Source: Desulfotignum sp.
Lineage (GTDB): Bacteria > Desulfobacterota > Desulfobacteria > Desulfobacterales > Desulfobacteraceae
Length of the DNA: 64,000 bases
Assembly (NCBI GenBank): GCA_011390335.1
Contig: JAABSO010000020.1
Coordinates: forward strand, 1-64,000
Reading direction: 5' to 3'
Position numbers and translations under genes: made by a program
Notes under the pieces: model-generated
The model's input: the letters and a program-made list of their open reading frames with translations, nothing else
Told to the model about the DNA's origin: nothing
Databases searched by the model: none
Shown here: piece after piece, positions 16,772-25,472 of the stretch
Numbering within the stretch: position 1 is the stretch's first letter
How the letters are laid out: every line of letters begins with the position of its first letter

Positions 16772-17344
16772 TTATTTTAGTCCAAGCAATTTTGCGACTT
16801 CTTCCTTGAGCTGGTGCAGGGGCAGCGGCTTGGAAAAACAGATATCTGCACCATTTTCCTTCATCTGGGCAAATTTTTCATCATCCAGATAGGCTGACAG
16901 CACAATGATTTTTGTGTCTTTTGTCTCTTCGTTGGTCTTGATTTTTTTACAGACATCATACCCTTTGATGTCCGGCATCATGATATCCAGGATCAGCAAA
17001 TCCGGCTTGAAATGATTGACCTGGAGCCCGGCTTCAAACCCGTCGGAAGCGGAAATGACCTCATAATCAAATTCATCTTCCTCCAGAGACTGAACAATGG
17101 ACTCCACAATGATCAAGTCATCATCAACCACCAGAATCTTTTTCCGGGCGGTATCCTCTTTTTCCTCGGGAATGGGGATACCCTGATCGCGCATAAAGGT
17201 TTCCAGATCCGTTTTTTTGATGCGGCGGTGCCCGCCCACGGTTTTGTAGGCCTTGATGTGACCGGCCTCCACCCAGTTGATAATGGTTTTTGACGAAACA
17301 TTGCAGTACTTGCTGGCCGTGAATACAGTCAATGTGTCTTCCAT
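16772..17344 (-). CDS. DNA-binding response regulator: N-terminal MerR/excisionase-type HTH plus REC
   Basis: 190 residues. Residues ~5-52 form a helix-turn-helix of the excisionase/MerR type (FTASKYCNVSSKTIINWVEA, then GHIKAYKTVGGHRRIKKTDL). Residues ~68-188 are a receiver domain with the acidic pair in VVDDD, the phospho-acceptor Asp of LLILDIMMPD and the Lys of FSKPLP. This order (HTH before REC) is reversed from usual regulators. The ATG at 17344 is chosen for AGGAGG 5 nt upstream. It heads the hdr/met operon and follows a soluble sensor kinase on the same strand, so the pair probably controls the operon. Confidence 0.87.
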   Translation of the reverse strand: MEDTLTVFTASKYCNVSSKTIINWVEAGHIKAYKTVGGHRRIKKTDLETFMRDQGIPIPEEKEDTARKKILVVDDDLIIVESIVQSLEEDEFDYEVISASDGFEAGLQVNHFKPDLLILDIMMPDIKGYDVCKKIKTNEETKDTKIIVLSAYLDDEKFAQMKENGADICFSKPLPLHQLKEEVAKLLGLK

Positions 17345-17379
17345 AATGCCTCCTTTGCATTTATGGTTTATAGTTTTTA

Positions 17380-17408
17380 TTGTTATTATATTAAATTCCA
17401 TCTGTCAA
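17380..17408 (-). promoter_or_regulatory. Probable promoter of the regulator-hdr-met operon
   Basis: On the minus strand TTGACA (17408-17403) is followed by very A/T-rich sequence with TATAAT/TAATAA-like hexamers and the AGGAGG site of the regulator about 50 nt later. The exact -10 is ambiguous. Confidence 0.45.
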
Positions 17409-17446
17409 GAAAAAATAATAAATAAAATAACTATAATAAATATATT

Positions 17447-17693
17447 GGGTCAGAAGTTACCTTTTTTGCCTTTTTTTTATAATGGCCATGCCCTGACGGG
17501 CACAACAAAGCGTGAAAGCTGTTAGCTTTTAGCTTTTAGACAAGGGAAGCGTGTCGATGAATTTTAACGCGAAGCACTCGAATGACACGAAGCATGGAAT
17601 GGGCTGAATTCTCGAACCGGGTGATCAGTGATCGAATATAGACTTGTGGCCTACCGTGAACCGGGATCGGTACCGGGACTAACTTCTGATCCC
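17447..17693. repeat. 247-bp repeat-bounded spacer, family C ends
   Basis: The 348-bp gap between regulator and kinase holds no gene. It is bounded by GGGTCAGAAGTTA (17447-17459) and the inverted TAACTTCTGATCCC (17680-17693), which reaches the first base of the kinase stop codon. The left end, with the following CTTTTTTGCC, matches the inverted copy after hmcA (22001-22034). Inside lies a family B repeat (17481-17539). Confidence 0.6.
17481..17539 (-). repeat. Dispersed repeat family B, copy 1
   Basis: Read on the minus strand: runs of AGCTAAAAGCTAACAGC, GCTTTCA, TTTGTTGTGCCCG, and the small hairpin TGCCC-GTC-AGGGCA followed by GGCCATT. Same order as the copies at 33121-33183 and 61313-61381. 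Confidence 0.7.
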
Positions 17694-19510
17694 TATATGA
17701 GTGGGAGTTTTATGGTGAACCGGGTCCATTCCCCGTATTTGGAATCCACAGTGAGATCCCCGTCATGGTCCTTGATGAACCCGTAGCAGACAGAAAGTCC
17801 CAGTCCCACGCCCTTGATACTGTCGGTTTTTGTGGTGAAAAAGGAATCAAATATTTTTTTGAGATGCTCGGATTTGATGCCTGTGCCGGTATCCTCAACA
17901 ACGATGTGGAGCATCTTCCCATTTTTTTTGGTGGTAATCGTCAGATTCCCGCCATCAGGCATGGCATACATGGCATTGGAAAACATGTTGATGAACACCT
18001 GGCGCAGCTGGTCCCTGGAGGCCATGATCAGGCCCGGATCCGGGGCCAGGTCCAGAGCCACTTTGATGCTGTTTTCCCGGAACCGTTTTTCATAAAGAAC
18101 CATCAATTCTTCGATGACCGTATTGATATCCAGCTCCGACCGTTCCACCTCGTCCGGCTTTGAAAAGGAAAGCATTTTTTTAAGCATATCTGCCAGACGG
18201 ATGGTTTCGGACAGCGACATGTCCAAAAGTCTTCGCCGCTTGTTGGAAGGCGGGATCTCTGTTTTCATCAGCTCAAGGGTATTCATGATGCCGAACAACG
18301 GGTTGTTCAGTTCATGGGCGATCTGGGAGGTGAGCCGCCCCATGGCAGCCAGTTTTTCCGACTGGAGCAGGTGCTGCCGGGCTTCGGACAGTTCCCGCTC
18401 GGTTTTAAGGCGCTCCCGCAGGTCCACAAAAAGGGCCACGGTGGCTGTTTCCTTTCCTTTTTCATCATAAAGAAAAGATGCGGACAAATTACCTTCCACC
18501 ACCTGGCCGTCCCGACGTTCAAAGGTCAGTGGATAGGAATTGAGCCGGCCCACCCCCCCGTACTTTGGATCCCGCATCATCTGTGTGACTTCTGCAGCCA
18601 CCTCTTTGGAATAGATCTGCTGGACAGTCATGCGGCCCACCACTTCATCAACAGGCAGGCCAAACACCTCCTCAGCCCCCTGGTTCCAGAGAATGATTTT
18701 GCCTGTCATGTCCATGGCCATGATGGCATTGGGCGAACAGGAGATGATATTGTCCAGAAAATCATGGGCTGCCCTGATTTTATTTTCGCTTTTCCTGCGC
18801 TCGGTGACATCCACCACAATGCCTTCATACCCTAAAACTTTACCCTTGTCGTCATACCGTACATTGGAGGTCAACAGAATATGGATGATATGGCCGTCCC
18901 TGCGCCGCCATTTTACCTCATAATCCACCACCCGGCCTTTTTTCTCGATAATCTTCTGGAATTTTTTCCTGTCCTCCGGCTTGAGAAACACATCTCTGGC
19001 AAGATCCAGAGATAAAAACTCATCCTTGTCATGATATCCCAGAATTTTGAGCAGGGCCGGGTTGACATCCAGAAACCGGCCCTGTTTGCTGGAAATATAC
19101 ACCCCGCACCCCACATGTTTGAACAATCGCTGGTAACTTTCCATGGAAGTCTTGAGCCTGGCTGCCTGTTCTTTGCGCCGGGTAATGTCCCTGTAGATGG
19201 AAAGCTTGGAACGGGTCCCGTCCCGATTGGTCACCGGTATCTCGGACAGGGCAAAGGTTTTTCCCACAGTTTCCAGAAAGATCTCTGAATGGCGGGTTTC
19301 ATTGTTGTCAAATATTTTTTTGTAATTGCACCATTCACAGGGTGCATCATAATTGAGCAGCACCTTGTGACATTTTTTGCCCATCCCTTCCCCGAACAGG
19401 TCCTTCATGAACCGGTTCATGTACTCCACTGTAAAGTCCTCGCTAACGATATAGATGCCGTCTTCAAACGCATCCAGAGCATCCAGCAGTCTGGGGGTAT
19501 GGTCTTTCAT
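17693..19510 (-). CDS. Soluble multi-PAS sensor histidine kinase
   Basis: 605 residues, no membrane helices. Three PAS regions (~7-120, 130-250 and 252-372) include IYISEDFTV-like and YKCHKVLL-type segments. The first has a CEWC pair near residue 56 that could bind metal or sense redox. The dimerisation helix carries the phospho-His in SQIAHELNNPLFG. The ATPase domain has NMFSNAMYAM (N box), DTGTGI (G1) and KGVGLGLSVCYG (G2). The kinase is cytoplasmic and so senses an internal signal. The next gene on the strand is the HTH-REC regulator, its likely partner. Confidence 0.88.
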   Translation of the reverse strand: MKDHTPRLLDALDAFEDGIYIVSEDFTVEYMNRFMKDLFGEGMGKKCHKVLLNYDAPCEWCNYKKIFDNNETRHSEIFLETVGKTFALSEIPVTNRDGTRSKLSIYRDITRRKEQAARLKTSMESYQRLFKHVGCGVYISSKQGRFLDVNPALLKILGYHDKDEFLSLDLARDVFLKPEDRKKFQKIIEKKGRVVDYEVKWRRRDGHIIHILLTSNVRYDDKGKVLGYEGIVVDVTERRKSENKIRAAHDFLDNIISCSPNAIMAMDMTGKIILWNQGAEEVFGLPVDEVVGRMTVQQIYSKEVAAEVTQMMRDPKYGGVGRLNSYPLTFERRDGQVVEGNLSASFLYDEKGKETATVALFVDLRERLKTERELSEARQHLLQSEKLAAMGRLTSQIAHELNNPLFGIMNTLELMKTEIPPSNKRRRLLDMSLSETIRLADMLKKMLSFSKPDEVERSELDINTVIEELMVLYEKRFRENSIKVALDLAPDPGLIMASRDQLRQVFINMFSNAMYAMPDGGNLTITTKKNGKMLHIVVEDTGTGIKSEHLKKIFDSFFTTKTDSIKGVGLGLSVCYGFIKDHDGDLTVDSKYGEWTRFTIKLPLI

Positions 19511-19807
19511 GGGATGTCTCCTTATGTCAAAATCTTGCGGACAGGCGTTGCCCTGTCAACCAGGCCGGCGCTTTGTAAGTATCATTTTCACCTTCTTTTC
19601 TCTGAACGGTAACGCCCAGGGTTACTTTTGTCAATAAATTATCCGTGGTGCGGCAAGGGCCGCATCTCAAAGCTGCCCGAAAGAAAACCATTCCCCATCA
19701 AAATCCTTGCCAAATAGCCTTTTTATATGCGATTATTCTGTTGTCTCGTCTCCAGATCCTTGATTTTTTTTCTGTATAGGGTATAAGAGACAGAAAGTAA
19801 AAAAACC
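19511..19807. other. Intergenic region between divergent kinase and thioesterase genes
   Basis: 297 bp with no gene. It must carry the kinase promoter on the minus strand, which I could not locate. A small TGCGGC/GCCGCA hairpin lies near 19652-19667. The plus-strand promoter at 19760-19787 is listed separately. Confidence 0.6.
19760..19787 (+). promoter_or_regulatory. Probable promoter of the thioesterase gene
   Basis: TTGATT (19760-19765), 16-nt spacer, TATAAG (19782-19787), about 20 nt before the coding start. Confidence 0.5.
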
Positions 19808-20221
19808 GTGTCCGGAAAAATCCATATGCCACAGCCAGACCCCCATATTTTCAAGACCCAGGTCTATTATGAAGACACCGACCACTCCGGTGTGGTCTAC
19901 CATGCCAATTACCTGAAATTCTTTGAAAGGGCCAGAGAAGACATCATCGGCATACAGCGCCTGTCTGACATGTGGCACAATGATGGGGTCGGGTTTGCCG
20001 TGTATACGGCTGATCTGCGGTATCAGGATGGGGCGGTTTTCGGGGATCTGCTGGAAATCAGGACCCGGTGGGAAAAACAGGGTGACTACCGGGTGGTATT
20101 TTTCCACGAAGCCTGGCGGCCCAAAGGCACAAAGCCGGCGGTCACCTGCACCCTGGAACTGGTCTGCCTGGGTCCTGAAAAACGCCTGATGCCCATTCCA
20201 GACCTGGAAATTTTTTATTGA
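19808..20221 (+). CDS. YbgC-like hotdog acyl-CoA thioesterase
   Basis: 137 residues of the hotdog fold. The signature YYEDTDHSGVVYHANYLKFF carries the catalytic Asp and the following His-Asn of 4-hydroxybenzoyl-CoA thioesterase/YbgC enzymes, then ERAREDIIG. These hydrolyse short or medium acyl-CoAs. The start is uncertain: GTG 19808 or ATG 19826 (MPQPDPHIF), neither with a strong ribosome site. No tol-pal genes are adjacent. It is followed by a weak terminator and the hmc operon. Confidence 0.83.
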   Translation: MSGKIHMPQPDPHIFKTQVYYEDTDHSGVVYHANYLKFFERAREDIIGIQRLSDMWHNDGVGFAVYTADLRYQDGAVFGDLLEIRTRWEKQGDYRVVFFHEAWRPKGTKPAVTCTLELVCLGPEKRLMPIPDLEIFY

Positions 20222-20222
20222 C

Positions 20223-20241
20223 AAAAACCGGCGGTTTTTTT
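20223..20241 (+). terminator. Intrinsic terminator after the thioesterase gene
   Basis: AAAAACC and GGTTTTT pair around the loop GGC and run into further Ts, directly after the stop codon. Confidence 0.5.
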
Positions 20242-20248
20242 AAAACAA

Positions 20249-20270
20249 ATCCCTACAAATTTAGTAGGAT
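20249..20270. promoter_or_regulatory. Dyad upstream of hmcA, candidate Rrf2 operator
   Basis: ATCCCTAC and GTAGGAT arms around AAATTTA, 57 bp before the hmcA start. The operon ends with an rrf2 gene, so this is a plausible autoregulatory site. Inference only. Confidence 0.35.
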
Positions 20271-20326
20271 TAATATTTAAGAATGCTATCACTAATTCCG
20301 TAACAATTCTTGCAGGGGATGGGATT

Positions 20327-21979
20327 ATGTCCAGACAAAAATATGGTCAATGTTTGCTTGCAGCAGTAGTGCTGTTTTTATTTTCCTTTGCCGCCTTTTC
20401 CGGCGCAAGAGCCATGAATGATCCAGATGAAAAACACCCGGACATTTTGACCATCGGCAGCAGCTCCCATGCAGCAGACAGGCAGATGCCCCTTGTGCAG
20501 TTTCTGCACGACCGCCACACCCGGGCTGTGGATGGCCAATGTGCAAAATGCCATGACCAGACAGCCCAAAACACACCGGAATTCACCTTCAAGGGCATTG
20601 AAGAAGCAGACATCACCGCCCGCATGGAAATGTTTCACGACAACTGCATCGCCTGCCATGAGCAAATGAAGGCGGAAGGCAGCTCCGGCCCCATGGAAGC
20701 CGCATGCCGGTCCTGCCACAATGCAGACACTGCCATTGGCTCTTCCTGGAAGGACCTTGCCTTTGACCGGTCCCTGCATTACCGCCATGTCTCATCTGAT
20801 GCCATTGTTTCCACTGTTTCCGGAACACAGGACAACTGCAGTGCCTGCCATCACAGTTTTGATGAAGCATCCGGAAAGCTATTCTATGAACAGGGCAAAG
20901 AAAGCGCCTGCATCTATTGTCACAAAGACGGTCCTGCAGATCCGCAGGGCAGCACCCCTGCAGACGACCGGCAGGACGACCGGCAAAAGGTCCGGTCTGC
21001 CAGACAGGCTGCCCATGATTCCTGCATTGTCTGCCATCTTACCCTGACAGAAAAAAAGACCAAAACCGGTCCTGTGGAATGCAGCGGCTGCCACGATGCA
21101 GCAGAGCAGGCCAAAATCTCGACAATAGACGACGTTCCCCGGCTCAAACGCAACCAGCCGGATATTGTCCTGATAACCGGGTGGGAGAGTCTGGGTGACG
21201 ACCGTGAAGAAAATGCAAAACTCATTGCCGCCCACATGGACCCTGTAGCCTTTGATCACAAACTCCATGAAACACAGAATGCCACCTGCACCGCCTGCCA
21301 CCATGAAAGCCTGGATGCCTGCATCACCTGCCATACGGCAGCAGGTGACAAAAAAGGCGGGTATGTGAAACTGGCAGATGCCATGCACCGCATGGACAGC
21401 ACCGCCAGCTGCATCGGGTGCCACACGGAGCTCAAACAGTCTGAAAACTGTGCCGGCTGCCATGTCCAGATGCCGGAAAAATCCATGAAAGACCGGACCT
21501 GCCACTCCTGCCACAATGTGGATGTAAAAGCACGGCCCCAGGAACTGCTCACAGACGAAGAATTTACTGCCGGCCTTGCTGCAGCAGTTATACAAAACCG
21601 GGCACAAGCCTTTGAAAAGGTAGACATGGAAAAGGTTCCTGATATTGTGACCATCGGGGTGATTTCCAAAGAATATAAACCCAGCAGATTCCCCCACCGT
21701 ATGGTGGTGAAGGCAGTATTTGAAAAAGCAGATAAAAGTAAAATGGCCCGGGCATTCCACGGACAGGAGCTGACCCTGTGCGCCGGGTGCCACCACAACA
21801 GCCCCCCTTCCATGACTCCGCCCAAATGTGCTTCCTGTCACGGAAACACGCCGGATATTGCCGCAGACAAACCCGGTCTCATGGGGGCCTATCACGGCCA
21901 GTGCATCACCTGTCACCAGGAAATGGCGGTGGCCAGTGTACTGCCCACAGACTGTATTAAATGCCATGAAAAAAAATAA
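20327..21979 (+). CDS. hmcA: High-molecular-weight cytochrome c, 16 haems
   Basis: 550 residues with a Sec signal peptide (about 1-29, ending SGARA). I count 16 CxxCH motifs, the same as HmcA of Desulfovibrio vulgaris, and the length is also close. The protein is periplasmic and accepts electrons from hydrogenase or smaller cytochromes, passing them to the HmcB-F membrane complex. The ATG follows AGGGGATGGG. It is first of hmcABCDEF-rrf2. A repeat (22001-22034) lies between it and hmcB. Confidence 0.95.
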   Translation: MSRQKYGQCLLAAVVLFLFSFAAFSGARAMNDPDEKHPDILTIGSSSHAADRQMPLVQFLHDRHTRAVDGQCAKCHDQTAQNTPEFTFKGIEEADITARMEMFHDNCIACHEQMKAEGSSGPMEAACRSCHNADTAIGSSWKDLAFDRSLHYRHVSSDAIVSTVSGTQDNCSACHHSFDEASGKLFYEQGKESACIYCHKDGPADPQGSTPADDRQDDRQKVRSARQAAHDSCIVCHLTLTEKKTKTGPVECSGCHDAAEQAKISTIDDVPRLKRNQPDIVLITGWESLGDDREENAKLIAAHMDPVAFDHKLHETQNATCTACHHESLDACITCHTAAGDKKGGYVKLADAMHRMDSTASCIGCHTELKQSENCAGCHVQMPEKSMKDRTCHSCHNVDVKARPQELLTDEEFTAGLAAAVIQNRAQAFEKVDMEKVPDIVTIGVISKEYKPSRFPHRMVVKAVFEKADKSKMARAFHGQELTLCAGCHHNSPPSMTPPKCASCHGNTPDIAADKPGLMGAYHGQCITCHQEMAVASVLPTDCIKCHEKK

Positions 21980-22000
21980 ACCCGGGCCCCCTGGCCATCT

Positions 22001-22034
22001 GCAAAAAAAGGCAAAAAAGTTAACTTCTGACCCC
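22001..22034 (-). repeat. Dispersed repeat family C, solo end
   Basis: On the minus strand it reads GGGGTCAGAAGTTAACTTTT, then TTGCC and more Ts, matching 17447-17478. It lies 22 nt after the hmcA stop and 18 nt before hmcB, inside the operon. Confidence 0.65.
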
Positions 22035-22052
22035 ATGAATATAGGTGGATAT

Positions 22053-23168
22053 ATGGATATCTCCCGAAGAAAATTCTTAGGCTGCATGGCTGCAGCTGCA
22101 CTTGGAACAACCACAGGGGCAACCGGCCTTGCCCATGCCGCATCCGGCAAGGAATTTACCGGATATCCGGACAGCTTCGGGGTTCTGCACGACAGCACCC
22201 GGTGCATCGGGTGCAGAAAATGCGAACAGGCCTGCAACGAAGTGAACAACCTGGAAAAGCCTGACAAACCCTTTGACGACCTTTCTGTCCTGGATGACAG
22301 GCGCCGCACCGATGAATCTGCATACACGGTGGTCAACAAATTTGACGGCAATGTGTTTGCCAAAATCCAGTGCAACCACTGCCAGGAACCTGCCTGTGCT
22401 TCAGCCTGCTTTGTCAAAGCCCTGTACAAGGACAAAACCGGGGCTGTGGTGTATGATGAATCTTTGTGTGTGGGATGCCGGTACTGCATGGTGGCCTGCC
22501 CGTTCAACATACCTGCTTTTACCTATTTTGATCCCCTGACCCCCAAGATCACCAAATGCACCATGTGCCTGCCCCTGATACAGGAGGGCAGACTGCCAGG
22601 ATGCGTGGATATCTGCCCCAAAGAGGCATTGACATTCGGCAGGCGGGCGGACCTTATCAAAATGGCCAGACAGCGCATGGCAAAAAATCCCGGCCAGTAT
22701 GTGGACCATATCTACGGCGAGCATGAAATGGGGGGCACCGCCTGGCTGTATCTGTCCGGCATCCCGTTTGCCGATATCGGCATGAGAGAAGACTTAGGTA
22801 CCACATCCGCCCCAGAACTTACAGCAGGCCCCTTGGCAGCCGTGCCAATCGTAGTGGGATTGTGGCCGGTTTTTCTTACCGGTATCTGGGCCATCAACAA
22901 GCGCAAAGAAAAAATTGCCGAACAGGAACAGGCGGCCGCAGTCCAGGCTGCCACAGAGCAGGCAGCGCAGGAAAAGACCAAAGCTCTGGAAGCCCTGCAG
23001 CAAAAACTTGCCAAAGAAAAAGAAACCGCCATTGCTGCTGAAGTTAAAAAAGCCCTGGAAGAAGCAGAAGAAAAAGCCCAACAGGCAGCAGACCCAGATG
23101 AGACAACCACGGATACGGATCCGGCAGCTGATACCCCGCCTGATGATTCAGGGAAACAGGAGGAATAA
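22053..23168 (+). CDS. hmcB: Iron-sulfur subunit of the Hmc complex, Tat-exported
   Basis: 371 residues. The Tat signal SRRKFLG is at positions 4-10. The ATG at 22053 has AGGTGG just upstream, and the signal would be buried with any earlier start. Four ferredoxin-type Cys groups follow: [36 protein letters not shown] and [22 protein letters not shown] helix near residue 265 would anchor it. The last ~95 residues are a charged Lys/Glu/Ala coiled coil followed by an acidic Asp/Thr/Pro tail. Relays electrons between HmcA and HmcC. It ends 2 bp before hmcC. Confidence 0.93.
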   Translation: MDISRRKFLGCMAAAALGTTTGATGLAHAASGKEFTGYPDSFGVLHDSTRCIGCRKCEQACNEVNNLEKPDKPFDDLSVLDDRRRTDESAYTVVNKFDGNVFAKIQCNHCQEPACASACFVKALYKDKTGAVVYDESLCVGCRYCMVACPFNIPAFTYFDPLTPKITKCTMCLPLIQEGRLPGCVDICPKEALTFGRRADLIKMARQRMAKNPGQYVDHIYGEHEMGGTAWLYLSGIPFADIGMREDLGTTSAPELTAGPLAAVPIVVGLWPVFLTGIWAINKRKEKIAEQEQAAAVQAATEQAAQEKTKALEALQQKLAKEKETAIAAEVKKALEEAEEKAQQAADPDETTTDTDPAADTPPDDSGKQEE

Positions 23169-23170
23169 CC

Positions 23171-24343
23171 ATGTCCCAGGAAACCCCCATTGCCCGAAAG
23201 CAATATCTCACCCCCTTTAATGTGATCACCGGAATCATTCTGGTGATCGGATTTGTGCTGACTGTCCTGCGGTTCACCAAGGGTATCGGTGCTGTCACCA
23301 ACCTGGACAACAACAACCCCTGGGGCCTGTGGATCGGATTTGACCTGCTGTGCGGGGTGGCCCTGGCTGCCGGCGGTTACATGACCTCATCAGCGTGCTA
23401 CATTTTCGGACTCAAAAAATACCACTCCGCAGTACGGCCGGCTATTCTCACAGCGTTTTTGGGTTACGCCCTGGTGGTGTTTGCCCTGCATTATGATGTG
23501 GGCCGGCCCTGGCGGCTGCCCTACCCCATTTTCTGGTCCCAGGGCACCTCATCTTTGCTCTTTGAAGTGGGCCTGTGCGTGTTTTTATACCTCACTGTTT
23601 TGTTCATCGAATGGACACCGGCTGCTTTTGAATGGCTGGGATACAAAAAAATCAGAGGCATAGTGGTGCGCCTGACCCTGATGCTCACCATTTTCGGGGT
23701 GGTGCTGTCCACCCTGCACCAGTCTTCTCTGGGCGCATTGTTCATGATTGCCCCGTCCAAGCTCCACCCGTTATGGTATTCCGGATACCTGCATGTGTAC
23801 TTTTTTATCTCCTCCATGTTTGCCGGGCTTTCCATGGTCATCTTTGAAAGCACCCTGGCCCACCGGTGGCTGCACCACAAAATGGATGACACCCACCTGG
23901 CTGAATCAGACGGGGTGGTGCTGGGATTCGGCAGGGCCGCCTCCTTTATCATGATGGGATATGTGGGCATCAAGATCATCGGCCTGGCTGTGGACAACAA
24001 CTGGCATTATCTGGCCACGGGCTGGGGGATGTGGTTTCTGGTGGAACTGGTGGGGTTTGTGCTGCTTCCGGCTATTCTTTTCAGCATGGGGGCCAGGGAA
24101 AAGAACCTGACCTTTATCCGGGTGGCTGCTGTATGGGCGGTTCTGGGCATTGTGCTCAACCGGCTCAATGTGTCCTTGATCGCATTCAACTGGCACCTGC
24201 CGGCAGCGGACCGGTATGTTCCCTCCATCATGGAAGTGGGCACCACCATTTTCATTGTGACCCTGGGGGTGGTGGTATACCGGTTCATTGCCTTGAAAAT
24301 GCCCATTTTACATGAACATCCGGATTACAAACAAGCCCACTGA
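23171..24343 (+). CDS. hmcC: NrfD/PsrC-type integral membrane subunit of the Hmc complex
   Basis: 390 residues, about ten membrane helices. It belongs to the NrfD/PsrC family that binds quinone or passes electrons across the membrane: NPWGLWIGFDLLCGVALAAG early, SQGTSSLLFEVGLC in the middle, RLNVSLIAFNWHLP late. The ATG follows an AGGAGGAATAACC ribosome site at the end of hmcB. Its position between the FeS subunit and hmcD matches the D. vulgaris operon. Confidence 0.93.
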   Translation: MSQETPIARKQYLTPFNVITGIILVIGFVLTVLRFTKGIGAVTNLDNNNPWGLWIGFDLLCGVALAAGGYMTSSACYIFGLKKYHSAVRPAILTAFLGYALVVFALHYDVGRPWRLPYPIFWSQGTSSLLFEVGLCVFLYLTVLFIEWTPAAFEWLGYKKIRGIVVRLTLMLTIFGVVLSTLHQSSLGALFMIAPSKLHPLWYSGYLHVYFFISSMFAGLSMVIFESTLAHRWLHHKMDDTHLAESDGVVLGFGRAASFIMMGYVGIKIIGLAVDNNWHYLATGWGMWFLVELVGFVLLPAILFSMGAREKNLTFIRVAAVWAVLGIVLNRLNVSLIAFNWHLPAADRYVPSIMEVGTTIFIVTLGVVVYRFIALKMPILHEHPDYKQAH

Positions 24344-24446
24344 ACATAATATTGAACATACTATTAGGACAATGTTTCATGAGCTCGGGGCATTATGACA
24401 ACGGCCGTATATCAACAAAGATATATTACCTTAAGGAGAACGTTTC

Positions 24447-24572
24447 ATGGAATTTTTCACACTCCACGATTTTATGACCTATACCAAGGGAGTCACTTAT
24501 CTGGTCATGGGCGGTATTCTGGTGTTCATGCCGCTTTACTGGCTGTATCTCACAGACCGGGATGATGACTGA
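24447..24572 (+). CDS. hmcD: Small single-helix membrane subunit HmcD
   Basis: 41 residues: MEFFTLHDFMTYTKGVTYLV leads into a single hydrophobic helix (MGGILVFMPLYWLYL) and an acidic end. AAGGAGAACG lies directly upstream. HmcD of D. vulgaris is also a very short membrane protein at this place in the operon. Easily missed by gene callers. A 187-bp gap with no gene follows before hmcE. Confidence 0.85.
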   Translation: MEFFTLHDFMTYTKGVTYLVMGGILVFMPLYWLYLTDRDDD

Positions 24573-24759
24573 TCCGGAAAATCGTTCAGACCTTGATCCT
24601 GGCTGATCCTGATGGAATAAAAACAAGACAAAAATATTCATAATGATTATGGCCTGAGAGACCACAACAAATGATGAAAATTTAAGCGGTCAGGTATTCG
24701 CTTAAAACGTAAAACTTAAAACTTTCATTTAAATATTACAGCAACATGGAGGCAATCAT

Positions 24760-25437
24760 ATGTATGCAGTGTTAACCGGACCTGTTTTTTACCTGTCTTT
24801 AGCGGTGTGCTTTATCGGCATGGCTGTGCGGTTCTACCTGTATTTCAGAGGTCTTTCCTGGCAGCTGGACCGGGTGGCTTACAAGGCCCATCCAAAGGCC
24901 GGTTTCAATGGGGCTGTCAGATCCATTTATAAATGGCTGATACCTTTCGGCACCTATGGGTGGCGTACCCAGCCCATCATGACCATCGCTTTTTTCTGCT
25001 TCCACATCGGGGCGGTTGCCGTTCCGTTGTTTCTTGCGGGCCACAATGTTGTGCTTCAGCAGAAACTGGGATTTTCTTTTCCCACCATGGGTGCTGCCAT
25101 GGCGGATTTTTTAAGCTGGATGGCCATTGCCGGGCTGCTCTTTCTGGTTCTCCGCCGCCTGGTACTGCCGGAAGTGCGCATTCTCACCGACAAAAAAGAC
25201 TGGGGCATCCTTTTGCTCACCTTTCTGCCCTTTGCCACCGGGCTTGCGGCCCGGTACCAGGCAGGCGATTATGGTTTCTGGCTCACCACCCACATTCTGA
25301 CCGGCGAGCTGCTGCTGTTTGCCATTCCCTTTACCAAACTGTCCCACATATTTTTATTCTTTGCCTCCAGAGCACAGCTGGGAATGGATTTCGGCATCAA
25401 AAGAGGCGGAATGAAAGGTACGAAAATGGCCTGGTAA
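24760..25437 (+). CDS. hmcE: Cytochrome b-type membrane subunit of the Hmc complex
   Basis: 225 residues, about five membrane helices, of the NarI/DsrM (nitrate reductase gamma-like) type. Paired histidines occur in helices (AFFCFHIGAVAVP, TTHILTGELLL, TKLSHIFLFF) and can hold b haems. ATGGAGG precedes the ATG. It pairs with the CCG protein HmcF at the cytoplasmic face, as DsrM does with DsrK. Confidence 0.91.
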   Translation: MYAVLTGPVFYLSLAVCFIGMAVRFYLYFRGLSWQLDRVAYKAHPKAGFNGAVRSIYKWLIPFGTYGWRTQPIMTIAFFCFHIGAVAVPLFLAGHNVVLQQKLGFSFPTMGAAMADFLSWMAIAGLLFLVLRRLVLPEVRILTDKKDWGILLLTFLPFATGLAARYQAGDYGFWLTTHILTGELLLFAIPFTKLSHIFLFFASRAQLGMDFGIKRGGMKGTKMAW

Positions 25438-25472
25438 CAGGCTGACACAACCGTTTTTAAGGAGAATTACCC

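Noticed and set aside
20879-22510. 543-residue open frame on the minus strand
   Set aside because: Antisense to hmcA/hmcB, whose 16 haem motifs and FeS motifs prove the plus-strand reading.
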